This document shows positions 8,045 to 16,130 of a stretch of DNA of 64,000 bases, one piece after another. Location of the stretch: the NCBI GenBank assembly GCA_965220245.1, contig CBDCPI010000004.1:1-64000 (forward strand), given 5' to 3'. The notes beneath the pieces are model-generated. The model was not told the origin of the DNA and made no database searches. It saw nothing but the letters and a program-made list of their open reading frames with translations. Numbering within the stretch: position 1 is the stretch's first letter; the number at the start of each line of letters is the position of its first letter. The position numbers and the translations under genes were made by a program. The stretch is from CBDCPI01 sp965220245. Lineage in GTDB: Bacteria; Chloroflexota; Dehalococcoidia; Lucifugimonadales; UBA3495.

Positions 8045-9115
8045 GTGGCGATAGCAACAGTCCAACGACGGCCTTGGTACTACCCTCCCAGGCTTCTACG
8101 TGCAGCGATTGAAGTGCGGAGATACCCTTTGGTTCCCACTTTGGTGTTGCTAACCGTACTGGTCGTCCCCGCGATTTTCGCCCCTCTGGTGGCCCCCCAT
8201 GATCCGATAGACGGCGCCTTGGGTGTGCGGTTGCTGCCTCCGGCTTGGGTGGGGGAAGCGTCGGAAACTAAAACTGTAGTTGAAGAGATAGACCCTAAAA
8301 ACCGGGCTAACGAAATTCTCCTCAGTGACGCTCAAAGCAAATTCAGGATTGGCAAAGTCAAGGTTGTAGGTGTAACTGACTCCGGAGAGATCGCCGCAGG
8401 AGATCAGGCGGAAGTAATAACCAAGTCCGGCGGTTCTACGGAGTATCTTCTTGGCACCGACAAACTCGGGCGTGACATTCTCAGCCGGATCATCTACGGC
8501 TCTAGGATCTCTATCGTCGTTGCCGCCATCGCCATCGGCATATCAGGCGTCGTAGGGACCACCTTGGGCCTCTCAGCCGGCTACTTCGGACACTGGGTAG
8601 ACGCCATTATCATGCGCTTGGTGGATGTTTCCTTATCGATCCCCATTGTGCTTCTAGCCTTAGTATTAGTGGTAGTACTCGGGCCGAGCTTCGGAACAGT
8701 CATATCGGTATTGGTGGCGTTATTGTGGGCCCATTACGCCCGGATGGTGCGGGGAGAAACTTTGACGGTCCGGGTACAGGACTATGTAGCCCGAGCCAAG
8801 GTTGCCGGAGCTTCCGATACTCGTATCATGGTTCGTCACGTCTTCCCTAATGTATTCAACAGTCTAGTTGTGCTAGCCACGCTCCAGTTGGGACTGGTGA
8901 TAGTAGTGGAAGCTACTCTCAGCTTCTTGGGAGCAGGGATCCCGAGGCCAACACCAGCTTGGGGCCTGATGGTGGCAGACGGCAGGGAACTTCTCATATC
9001 TCACTGGTGGGTCTCTTTGTTCCCCGGCGTCGCCATTATGTTGGTAGTTATGTCAATGAACCTCTTGGGGGACTGGCTGCGGGACAAACTGGACCCCAAA
9101 CAAAGGCAGGTGTAA
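8045..9115 (+). CDS. dppC: ABC peptide transporter permease, DppC type, with enlarged periplasmic loop
   Basis: Second membrane subunit of the peptide importer (356 aa). It has an N-terminal TM (VPTLVLLTVLVVPAIFAP), the family motif LGTDKLGRDILSRIIYGSR, five more TM segments, the EAA loop (VQDYVARAKVAGASDTRIM) and the usual C-terminal LLGDWLRDKLDP. It is longer than usual for DppC (about 280-310 aa) because roughly 65 residues (about 68-135) separate the first TM from LGTDKLGRD. That insert is hydrophilic and looks like a small beta-rich periplasmic domain. The start is GTG, with AGAGGTG upstream. It begins the dppC-oppD-oppF operon. Confidence 0.9.
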   Translation: MAIATVQRRPWYYPPRLLRAAIEVRRYPLVPTLVLLTVLVVPAIFAPLVAPHDPIDGALGVRLLPPAWVGEASETKTVVEEIDPKNRANEILLSDAQSKFRIGKVKVVGVTDSGEIAAGDQAEVITKSGGSTEYLLGTDKLGRDILSRIIYGSRISIVVAAIAIGISGVVGTTLGLSAGYFGHWVDAIIMRLVDVSLSIPIVLLALVLVVVLGPSFGTVISVLVALLWAHYARMVRGETLTVRVQDYVARAKVAGASDTRIMVRHVFPNVFNSLVVLATLQLGLVIVVEATLSFLGAGIPRPTPAWGLMVADGRELLISHWWVSLFPGVAIMLVVMSMNLLGDWLRDKLDPKQRQV

Positions 9116-9118
9116 CAA

Positions 9119-10129
9119 ATTAGCAGTCAGATCGGCGATCCGGTCCTGGAGGTCCGGGACCTTCACACCTACTTCTTCAACCGCTGGGGCACCACCAAGG
9201 CGGTGGACGGAGTCAGCTTCTCGTTGAGACAAGGGGAAACCCTGGGCATTGTTGGCGAGTCGGGCTGCGGCAAGACGATGACCGCCCTCTCCCTGCTCCG
9301 TCTGGTGCCCAAGCCGGCGGCCCGCATTGTGTCCGGGGAGATCATTCTCGACGGAGAAGACATCGTACCCAAGAACGATAAAGAGATGCGGGAGATAAGA
9401 GGGCGCAAGATTTCGATGATCTTGCAGGACCCTCAGACGTCATTGAACCCGGTATTCACCATCGGCAACCAACTGATCGAAGCCTTAGGGAGTCACCAGA
9501 CATCGGGCCGGAAAGACATGATCAGCAAGGCCGTGGATGCTTTGAAAAGCGTCCGGGTGGCCGCTCCCGAGCGCCGGTTGGACGATTTCCCCCATCAAAT
9601 GAGCGGGGGAATGAAGCAACGGGTAATCGGGGCGATCGCTATCTCCAGCTCTCCTAAAGTGATCATAGCCGACGAGCCGACTACCGCGTTGGACGTTACC
9701 ATACAGCTACAGTACCTAAGGCTGTTGAAGGACATCCAGGCGGAAACCGGATTGGCCATAATCTTCATCACCCACGATTTTGGTATTGTGGCCCGCATGT
9801 GCGATCGGGTGGCCGTCATGTACGCCGGACGTATCGTGGAAAGCGGCGGGGTCAGGGACCTGTTTAACAACCCCCAACACCCCTATACCCAAGCTCTAAT
9901 GGCATCGGTGCCTCAGATGGAGCGTACCGACCGGCTGTTTGCGATTGAAGGGCAGCCGCCGGCCCTGTTCGCGTTGCCGGATGGTTGCCGGTTTGCGGGC
10001 CGGTGCGCCCACGCCAAGAATATATGCTACGCAGAGTACCCTTCCCGAGCTGAAATCGGGGAGGAACATGGGGCCAATTGTTGGATGTTGCACCCTGCGT
10101 GGGAACAAGCAGTAGGCCAAGAAGCGTGA
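9119..10129 (+). CDS. oppD: ABC peptide transporter ATPase, OppD/DppD type, AUU start
   Basis: ATP-binding subunit that powers the importer. Walker A GESGCGKT (about residues 46-53), signature SGGMKQRV (about 162), Walker B VIIADEPTTALD (about 181-192), the switch histidine in FITHDFG and the C-terminal oligopeptide-transporter domain with paired Cys (CRFAGRCAHAKNIC) are all seen. The first ATG/GTG/TTG codon is GTG at 9203, which would remove the conserved first strand (PVLEVRDLHTYFF). That strand is encoded upstream in the same frame, and the frame is closed only by the dppC stop at 9113. The best start is therefore ATT at 9119, with AGGCAGG 8 or so bases before it. AUU initiation is rare, so a sequence error is the alternative. 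Confidence 0.88.
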   Translation: MSSQIGDPVLEVRDLHTYFFNRWGTTKAVDGVSFSLRQGETLGIVGESGCGKTMTALSLLRLVPKPAARIVSGEIILDGEDIVPKNDKEMREIRGRKISMILQDPQTSLNPVFTIGNQLIEALGSHQTSGRKDMISKAVDALKSVRVAAPERRLDDFPHQMSGGMKQRVIGAIAISSSPKVIIADEPTTALDVTIQLQYLRLLKDIQAETGLAIIFITHDFGIVARMCDRVAVMYAGRIVESGGVRDLFNNPQHPYTQALMASVPQMERTDRLFAIEGQPPALFALPDGCRFAGRCAHAKNICYAEYPSRAEIGEEHGANCWMLHPAWEQAVGQEA

Positions 10130-11094
10130 AAAAGGAATTACTCCGGGTCGAAAATCTTACCAAGTATTTTCCGGTTACCAGGGGTCTGATAATGATGAAG
10201 ACCGTGGGCTACGTGCAAGCGGTCGACGGCATTAACTTCTCCATCAACGAAGGAGAGACCTTGGGGTTGGTAGGGGAATCGGGTTGCGGCAAGACCACCA
10301 CGTCCAAGCTGATTCTTCTCTTGGAAACCCCGACCCAAGGGAACATCTACTTAGACGATAAGGACATCCAGTCATTCAAAGGGCCGGACCTGAAAGACTA
10401 CCGGACCCAGGTGCAAGCGGTCTTCCAGGACCCTTGGTCTTCGTTGAGCCCCCGGATGAGAGTCCGGGACATCGTCTCCGAAGCCTTGGTGGTCAACCGC
10501 GAAGTCACCCGGCAGCAACGGGACGATCGCGTGGAAGAGGTCTTGGGACAGGTTGGACTGCATAAGGGGCAAGCGGACCTGTACCCTCATGAGTTCAGCG
10601 GCGGGCAGCGGCAAAGGGTGGCGGTAGCCAGCGCGCTGGCCTCTTATCCCAAACTGATCATCCTGGATGAGCCGGTGTCGGCCCTCGACGTATCGATCCG
10701 CGCCCAGGTTATGAACCTGCTGGTGGACCTCCAAGAGGAAACTGGTGTGGCCTTCTTGCTGGTGGCCCACAACCTGGCTACAGTGCGCTACATGGCCCAC
10801 CAGACTGCCGTGATGTACTTGGGTCAGATAGTGGAGTACAGCCCCACCGAGGAATTGTACGAGAACCCCTTACATCCTTATACCAAGGCCCTTTTCTCCG
10901 CCGCGCTGCCGTCTCACCCCGATGTACATCGGGAGGAGATCGTCTTGACGGGCGAAGTGCCCTCCCCCATTAATCCGCCGTCGGGCTGCCGTTTCCATCC
11001 CCGCTGTCCCTTTGTCATGGACAAATGCTCGGAGGAAGCCCCGGTCCAAAAGGATGTGGGCAACGGCCACCAGGTTGCTTGCCACCTGTACTAG
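10126..11094 (+). CDS. oppF: ABC peptide transporter ATPase, OppF/DppF type
   Basis: Second ATPase of the importer (322 aa). It has Walker A GESGCGKTTT, signature FSGGQRQRVAVA, Walker B LIILDEPVSALD and the C-terminal motif PSGCRFHPRCPFVMDKC typical of OppF. The GTG start at 10126 overlaps the oppD stop as GTGA, giving MKKELLRVENL, the normal N-terminus. An upstream in-frame ATG at 10078 would only add residues read through oppD. It is the last gene of the transport operon. Confidence 0.93.
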   Translation: MKKELLRVENLTKYFPVTRGLIMMKTVGYVQAVDGINFSINEGETLGLVGESGCGKTTTSKLILLLETPTQGNIYLDDKDIQSFKGPDLKDYRTQVQAVFQDPWSSLSPRMRVRDIVSEALVVNREVTRQQRDDRVEEVLGQVGLHKGQADLYPHEFSGGQRQRVAVASALASYPKLIILDEPVSALDVSIRAQVMNLLVDLQEETGVAFLLVAHNLATVRYMAHQTAVMYLGQIVEYSPTEELYENPLHPYTKALFSAALPSHPDVHREEIVLTGEVPSPINPPSGCRFHPRCPFVMDKCSEEAPVQKDVGNGHQVACHLY

Positions 11095-11323
11095 GACTGC
11101 CCCAAGCCCTGTAACCCGGACCCCGTGTTGGCCGGGAACCCCACCGGTATGCACTCCGGCGAGGGCGGAGCAGCCCCATTTAGCTGTGCAGATTTTACTC
11201 TTTGACTTGGCTGCGGCAACCATGTAGCATACGTGGGCCAGTTACCATTCTGACTGTCCTCCACCACCCTGCAGGCCGATCGGGACAGAGGCCCCTTGCG
11301 GCATTCTCCGGAGAGAAAACAGC

Positions 11324-13597
11324 ATGGCTCAACAAGAACGTCCTTCCCCTCTGTCCGGGCCTGCCATCGACCCCGCCTTTGAGAATAAGCTAAACGAGCT
11401 AGTTGCGCTGGCGCAGCGTGGGCACAACCGGGACAGTGCCTTCTTTAATCCTTCCGACGAGTGGCTGATCAACCGTATGCGGGTCCTGCAAGACCTTCCG
11501 GCGCCGGAAAGAGCGCAGTTCTTGCAAGAGGCCAAGCAGATAGACCGAGAAGCCCAGGAAGCCAATGCCCAGGGCCGGGCCGCTAATCGGGCTTGGCCCG
11601 GCGTGGTATTCCGGCTTGAGGGTGGCGGTCTGGCATTTTTTAGTCAGTTGGGAGTGGTCCGCCGGCCCGACCTTACCCAATACTTCATTGACGGCTTCAC
11701 CAGGAACCGTGACGCTTTGGCCTTTAGCGAGTCCAACCAATCCCTCTTTGCCGAGGTGTTCGGTTACCTCAACCAAACCTTGGCCCAGCACTTGGTGGCG
11801 GGTGACACTATTATCCAGTCCGACCGGCAGGTGGGTGACGCCCCCGGACGCTCCTTCCACGCGAGGCAACTTCTCTTCGGTACCCGCTACCTCCAAGTCC
11901 CCATCATGTGGCGGCAACTTACTTTTGAACTCCCCGACGCCGAGCGTCAGAACTCTCCCGACATCCTAGAGGTATCGGTCCCGAACTGGCTGGACGACTT
12001 GGGACTTCCCAGCGAACTGAAAGCCCGGATTATTGAGTCGGGGATCACGCAGTTGGTGTTCAAAGCGCCAACCAAGGGCCTTTCTCTGCACTTGGGCTTC
12101 GATTATGTGGGCGAGCACAAGATGGGGCCGTTGTCGGTAGCGATGTTCTTGGTAAAGCAGCGGAACGGTGTCGCCGTCCAAGCCGCCTTGAGCATGGCCC
12201 GGGCCAAGACCCTTGACGGCTCTATGAAGAACACCGCTCTGGTAACGGTTGGTCCATCGCTCCACGGCAAAAGCACTCTCACCATCATGATCGAGTTGGC
12301 CGGCAGCGAGCTAGCCCGGAGATTGGGACTGAGGGCAGACCCGGAAGAAGGGGTCTACCCGATGAACGACGATATAGTGCTGCTGCAACCGCTGGACCAG
12401 CCGATTCAAACGGAGCGGAACGGTAAGGCGGTCACTATTTCCCACGGCATCGACGGCACAGAGAACAACTTCTACGCCATGCCCTTCGGCTTGAACCCCG
12501 AAGAAGACCCCATTACCTTCGAGGCGGTCCGGGGCACCAATGAGTCGCCAAACCCTCAGGAGGCGCTGGAGAATGTCCCGGTCAACGTAGAAGAGGCTAC
12601 GCCGAACTTTCTCTCCAATCCTGTGCGTAATATGCGGGTGACCCTTTCCCGTTCCCGGCTCATTGCTAGAAAGGGCGCTCGCCATCTAATCGAAACCATC
12701 TCCAAGGGGAGTCTAAGCGACTCGGTGCATGTGCCCATGGAGCACACCGACCGGGTCTTTTGGCAGGCGGTTATGCGGCAGAATACCGTAATCCCGCCGT
12801 TAAGAAGGCTTACCCTAAAGCAGTACATTCGGGTGCTGATGTATGGGGAAGCAGTCCAAATGGGGGCGGCCATCGGCGCCATCGGCAGGCCCTACGTGGA
12901 ATACTTCTCCGACCCATTCATCATCGGCTTGGAAGACGAGAACGCCAATCTGATGTTCCGGATTCTGACCGAGATGGAACAGGGGGGCTTGGCCCAAGAA
13001 TACTATGCTTTCAACACCGGGGGAGTCGGGGCCGATAGTAACGAAGAAGCCCAAGGCCGCTTCTACCGGAAGATACCCCGTGAATTGACCTTGATGCTCC
13101 AAGAAGCGCTGCTTCGCGGCGCGGTCAAGTTCGAGCCTGACGACATCCTGGGGTCGGAAGTTGGAGTAGCCATTGTAGACCATGAAGGCGCTGAGGTGAT
13201 TGACCTGCGGCCAGATTGGTTGCCTGGGGAGATCTACGGAGCAGAGGAGTACGGTAGGCGGATGCTGAAGATTAGGCGCCGCCGTTACTATAGCCGCGAC
13301 GCCGAGGACAAAGCGGGGATTCTAAGGTACACCAAAGTCAACAATCAGCTCTTTGACTTACCAGACATCCCTCCGCCGCGCAGCGAAAGAGAGTTGGCCT
13401 GGCTGCTGTCATTCTACTGGAAAATAGACCAAGCCTATAGCTCGTTGACCGAGGTAGTCGATCACCTAAATGAAGGCAAGCGCCCCGATGAAGCTTCCTT
13501 GGAGTCGCTCCAAGCCATGTATAAAGAGGGAGTGTCCCAAGGGTTGGAGCTACCCGTGGGCAGCCGTAGCATTCTCGTTGATCTCGGACTGGAGTAA
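11324..13597 (+). CDS. divergent ATP-dependent PEP carboxykinase-like protein
   Basis: Large protein (757 aa) with the fold-defining order of ATP-type phosphoenolpyruvate carboxykinase. DYVGEHKMG (about 259-267) matches the EYAGEMKKG region. VGPSLHGKSTLT (about 309-320) is a P-loop in place of FGLSGTGKTTLS. NDDIVLL (about 348-354) stands where IGDDEHGW is expected, GTENNFYAMPFGLN resembles the GGCYAKT segment, and LENVPVN resembles LENVVVD. The MHCSAN segment with its catalytic His is not conserved (VQAALSM here). It is about 200 residues longer than E. coli PckA, with extra N- and C-terminal regions. It may be a nucleotide-dependent kinase or carboxykinase with altered chemistry. It leads an operon with an M20 hydrolase 8 bp downstream. 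Confidence 0.7.
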   Translation: MAQQERPSPLSGPAIDPAFENKLNELVALAQRGHNRDSAFFNPSDEWLINRMRVLQDLPAPERAQFLQEAKQIDREAQEANAQGRAANRAWPGVVFRLEGGGLAFFSQLGVVRRPDLTQYFIDGFTRNRDALAFSESNQSLFAEVFGYLNQTLAQHLVAGDTIIQSDRQVGDAPGRSFHARQLLFGTRYLQVPIMWRQLTFELPDAERQNSPDILEVSVPNWLDDLGLPSELKARIIESGITQLVFKAPTKGLSLHLGFDYVGEHKMGPLSVAMFLVKQRNGVAVQAALSMARAKTLDGSMKNTALVTVGPSLHGKSTLTIMIELAGSELARRLGLRADPEEGVYPMNDDIVLLQPLDQPIQTERNGKAVTISHGIDGTENNFYAMPFGLNPEEDPITFEAVRGTNESPNPQEALENVPVNVEEATPNFLSNPVRNMRVTLSRSRLIARKGARHLIETISKGSLSDSVHVPMEHTDRVFWQAVMRQNTVIPPLRRLTLKQYIRVLMYGEAVQMGAAIGAIGRPYVEYFSDPFIIGLEDENANLMFRILTEMEQGGLAQEYYAFNTGGVGADSNEEAQGRFYRKIPRELTLMLQEALLRGAVKFEPDDILGSEVGVAIVDHEGAEVIDLRPDWLPGEIYGAEEYGRRMLKIRRRRYYSRDAEDKAGILRYTKVNNQLFDLPDIPPPRSERELAWLLSFYWKIDQAYSSLTEVVDHLNEGKRPDEASLESLQAMYKEGVSQGLELPVGSRSILVDLGLE

Positions 13598-13605
13598 CGT
13601 TTACG

Positions 13606-14841
13606 ATGAGCGCCAATCCACCGGATACCACCAATCGCTACGCGGAATCGGTGGCGAAGGCCGTAGAGACCTCCCGAGAAGAGTTGGTCTCCATCAGTCT
13701 GGATATTCATGCCCACCCGGAGTTGAACTATCAGGAGCATCACGCCGCTGCGGTGCTGTCCGACGCTTTGGAGCGCCACGGATTCATCGTTGACCGGGGC
13801 GTGGGCGGGATGGAAACAGCGTTCCGCGGCATCGCCCCCGGCGGGAAGGGAGACGGTCCAACGGTGGCCCTACTGGCCGAGTACGACGCGCTGCCGGACA
13901 TTGGCCACGGCTGCGGCCACAACTTGATCGCCATATCTAATCTGGGAGCCGGCCTGGGAGCTTTGGCGGCAATGGGCGATTTGCCGGGCCGTTTGGTTGT
14001 TCTGGGCACGCCCGCCGAGGAAGGAGGCGGCGGGAAAATCCGCATGTTGGACGCTGGCGTGTTCGACGATGTGGACGTGGTGCTGTCCTCTCACCCATCT
14101 TCCAACCGGACACCCATCCCGGTCGACATCCCCATGGACGAAAGCTGGAGCCTGGCTATGGTGGGATATCGTTACGCCTATCACGGCAAGGCCTCCCACG
14201 CCGCCGCCGCTCCGGAAGCAGGCATCAACGCGCTTAACTCGGTGATCCACTTGTTCACCGGCATCGACGCTCTAAGGCAACACCTGAAGTCCGACGTCCG
14301 GATTCACGGGATTATCACCGATGGAGGCAAGGCGGCCAACGTCGTTCCCGACTACGCAGCCGCCAACTTTATGCTCCGGTCTCGGGACCGTGACTACCTG
14401 CAAGAGGTAGTGGAGCGGGTGCAGCACGTCGCTGAAGGGGCCGCCCTGCTTACCGGCGCGACGTTGGAAGTGCTGCCAGCTCATCCTATGTACGAAAACG
14501 TGCGGCCCAACGCGGCGCTGGCTAACGCTGTACGGAGCAACGCCCAGAGCATTGGAATGCGGGTAGACACCCCGCCGCCGGCAGGAGGTTCGACTTCGGC
14601 CTCTACCGACTTCGGGAATGTGAGCCAGGTTATCCCCTCCTTTTATCTAAGGTTCGCGGTTAGCGAAGAGGCGGTGCCGGGTCATTCCATCGCCATGGCC
14701 GAGGCTTCCAAGACGGCCTTTGCCCACGATAGCGCCATCGCCACTGCTGAAGCGCTGGCGTTAACCGCCTGCGATCTGCTCGCCACTCCCGGTCTGTTGG
14801 CCCAAGCTCAAGAGGAGTTCAAAGCCAGAGCCGGCCTATAG
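13606..14841 (+). CDS. M20-family amidohydrolase/peptidase (AbgB-like)
   Basis: Zinc-dependent amidohydrolase of the M20D group (411 aa), which cleaves acyl or aminobenzoyl amides and peptides. Visible motifs are IHAHPELNYQEH, LLAEYDALPDIGHGCGHN (metal ligands), GTPAEEGGGGK (catalytic and ligand Glu), the SSHPSS segment and a dimerisation-domain motif YHGKASHAAAAPEAGINAL. The C-terminal PGHSIAMAEAS carries a further ligand His. No signal peptide, so it is cytosolic. It sits between the PEPCK-like gene (8 bp gap) and two transporters (8 bp gap), which suggests uptake and hydrolysis of an amide-containing compound. Confidence 0.88.
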   Translation: MSANPPDTTNRYAESVAKAVETSREELVSISLDIHAHPELNYQEHHAAAVLSDALERHGFIVDRGVGGMETAFRGIAPGGKGDGPTVALLAEYDALPDIGHGCGHNLIAISNLGAGLGALAAMGDLPGRLVVLGTPAEEGGGGKIRMLDAGVFDDVDVVLSSHPSSNRTPIPVDIPMDESWSLAMVGYRYAYHGKASHAAAAPEAGINALNSVIHLFTGIDALRQHLKSDVRIHGIITDGGKAANVVPDYAAANFMLRSRDRDYLQEVVERVQHVAEGAALLTGATLEVLPAHPMYENVRPNAALANAVRSNAQSIGMRVDTPPPAGGSTSASTDFGNVSQVIPSFYLRFAVSEEAVPGHSIAMAEASKTAFAHDSAIATAEALALTACDLLATPGLLAQAQEEFKARAGL

Positions 14842-14849
14842 GCCGCGTT

Positions 14850-16130
14850 ATGTCATTAGCCGGCCTGCTGATCCTGGCGTCAGGTTTTTTCCTTCTTACC
14901 ATAGCCGGCTCTCCCCAAGTCGGCCGCCGGTTGCGCAGACTGACCGGCGACTCCTACCGCTTTGTCATTGCCGCTCTGATTATCGGGGCCCACTTCTGCA
15001 TCGGAATAAACTTCTTCGTAGTCTCTCCCCTCTTTCCTCTCATCATTGAAGACTTCGGTGTCAACCGCACCACCGTCAGCCTGCTGGTGGGCTTGGCGTT
15101 ACTCGTTCACGCCTGCTTCGGATTGCCCGGCAGCGTAATCGTGGTCCGCTTCGGGCTGAAGCGGATGTATTTTGTCGCCTGGTTGATGATTGGCCTCTCG
15201 GTCTTAGCGGCGGTGGCGCCCAATTTCCTGAGCTTGTTATTACTGCGCTTGGCCTACGGGGTTGGTTTCGGGGCCATGGTACCCGCCACCGGGCCTCTAT
15301 TGATGCAATGGTTCCGGCCCCGGGAAATCATCATCATGAACGGACTCAACATCGCCGTTCTCAGTCTCGGCGTGGCCCTGTCCGTATCTACCGTAGTGCC
15401 AATGGCTAACGCTATGGGCTGGCAAAACGCCTTGGCGGTGTTCGGAGGCATCAGTTTTTTAGGCGCTATCGCTTGGGGCGCCTTTGGCAGGGCCGAGGAT
15501 GTGGTTTCAGAAGCGGGGCCGGGCATTTCCTCGGGAGCCGCACTGAGCGTGCTCCGCAACCGGGTAATCCTACTTTTGATTGCTGCTGACGCCCTGGTAT
15601 TCATGCAATACACCGCTCTTACCAGTTGGTTGCCCGCTTTCTACCACGAGTCGCGGGGTATGTCTCTGGCCCAGGCCGCCTTTATTACCGGTCTGCTTCC
15701 CTTCGTCGGTGTCTTCGCGGTGCTGGCCGGTGGATTTCTTCCGTTGAAGATCGATTCTAAGCGGGTCTTTTTTGTAGTGCCCGGGCTGATGCTTGGAGTG
15801 GGCGGTCTAGGGTCTTTCTTGATAGATAACACCCTTGGGATTTACATCTCCATGGTGTTATTGGGATTCGGGTCATGGTCATACGCCCCCACCCTGCTCT
15901 CCCTTCCCATGGAGCTCCCGGGCATGACCCCGGAGAAAGTCGCGGTAGTCTGGGGCGCCTTTACCACCGTGTCCGGAGTCGGCATGTTCCTCTCTCCCAT
16001 CGTGGTTGGGGCAATTCGCGACTCTATGGGTACCTACGTTCCCGGATTTACTATCTGGGCGATTGGGGCGTGGGCCTTGGTGATTGTTGGCGCCCAAATG
16101 CCCAAGGGCAACCCCAGGAAACATGACTGA
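14850..16130 (+). CDS. MFS transporter with extra N-terminal segment
   Basis: Major facilitator permease (426 aa) with about 12 TM segments of the NNP/CynX-like type (FGLKRMYFVAWLMIG at the motif A position). Before the usual first TM it has an extra hydrophobic stretch followed by a basic patch (LLILASGFFLLTIAG, then RRLRRLTGDSY). The next MFS protein begins with a clearly similar leader (LLVLVSGFLLLTVGG, then RRRWRDLT), although the cores differ. It is the third gene of the 11324-17463 operon. The substrate is unknown; given the M20 neighbour, an organic acid or acyl-amino compound is plausible. Confidence 0.85.
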   Translation: MSLAGLLILASGFFLLTIAGSPQVGRRLRRLTGDSYRFVIAALIIGAHFCIGINFFVVSPLFPLIIEDFGVNRTTVSLLVGLALLVHACFGLPGSVIVVRFGLKRMYFVAWLMIGLSVLAAVAPNFLSLLLLRLAYGVGFGAMVPATGPLLMQWFRPREIIIMNGLNIAVLSLGVALSVSTVVPMANAMGWQNALAVFGGISFLGAIAWGAFGRAEDVVSEAGPGISSGAALSVLRNRVILLLIAADALVFMQYTALTSWLPAFYHESRGMSLAQAAFITGLLPFVGVFAVLAGGFLPLKIDSKRVFFVVPGLMLGVGGLGSFLIDNTLGIYISMVLLGFGSWSYAPTLLSLPMELPGMTPEKVAVVWGAFTTVSGVGMFLSPIVVGAIRDSMGTYVPGFTIWAIGAWALVIVGAQMPKGNPRKHD

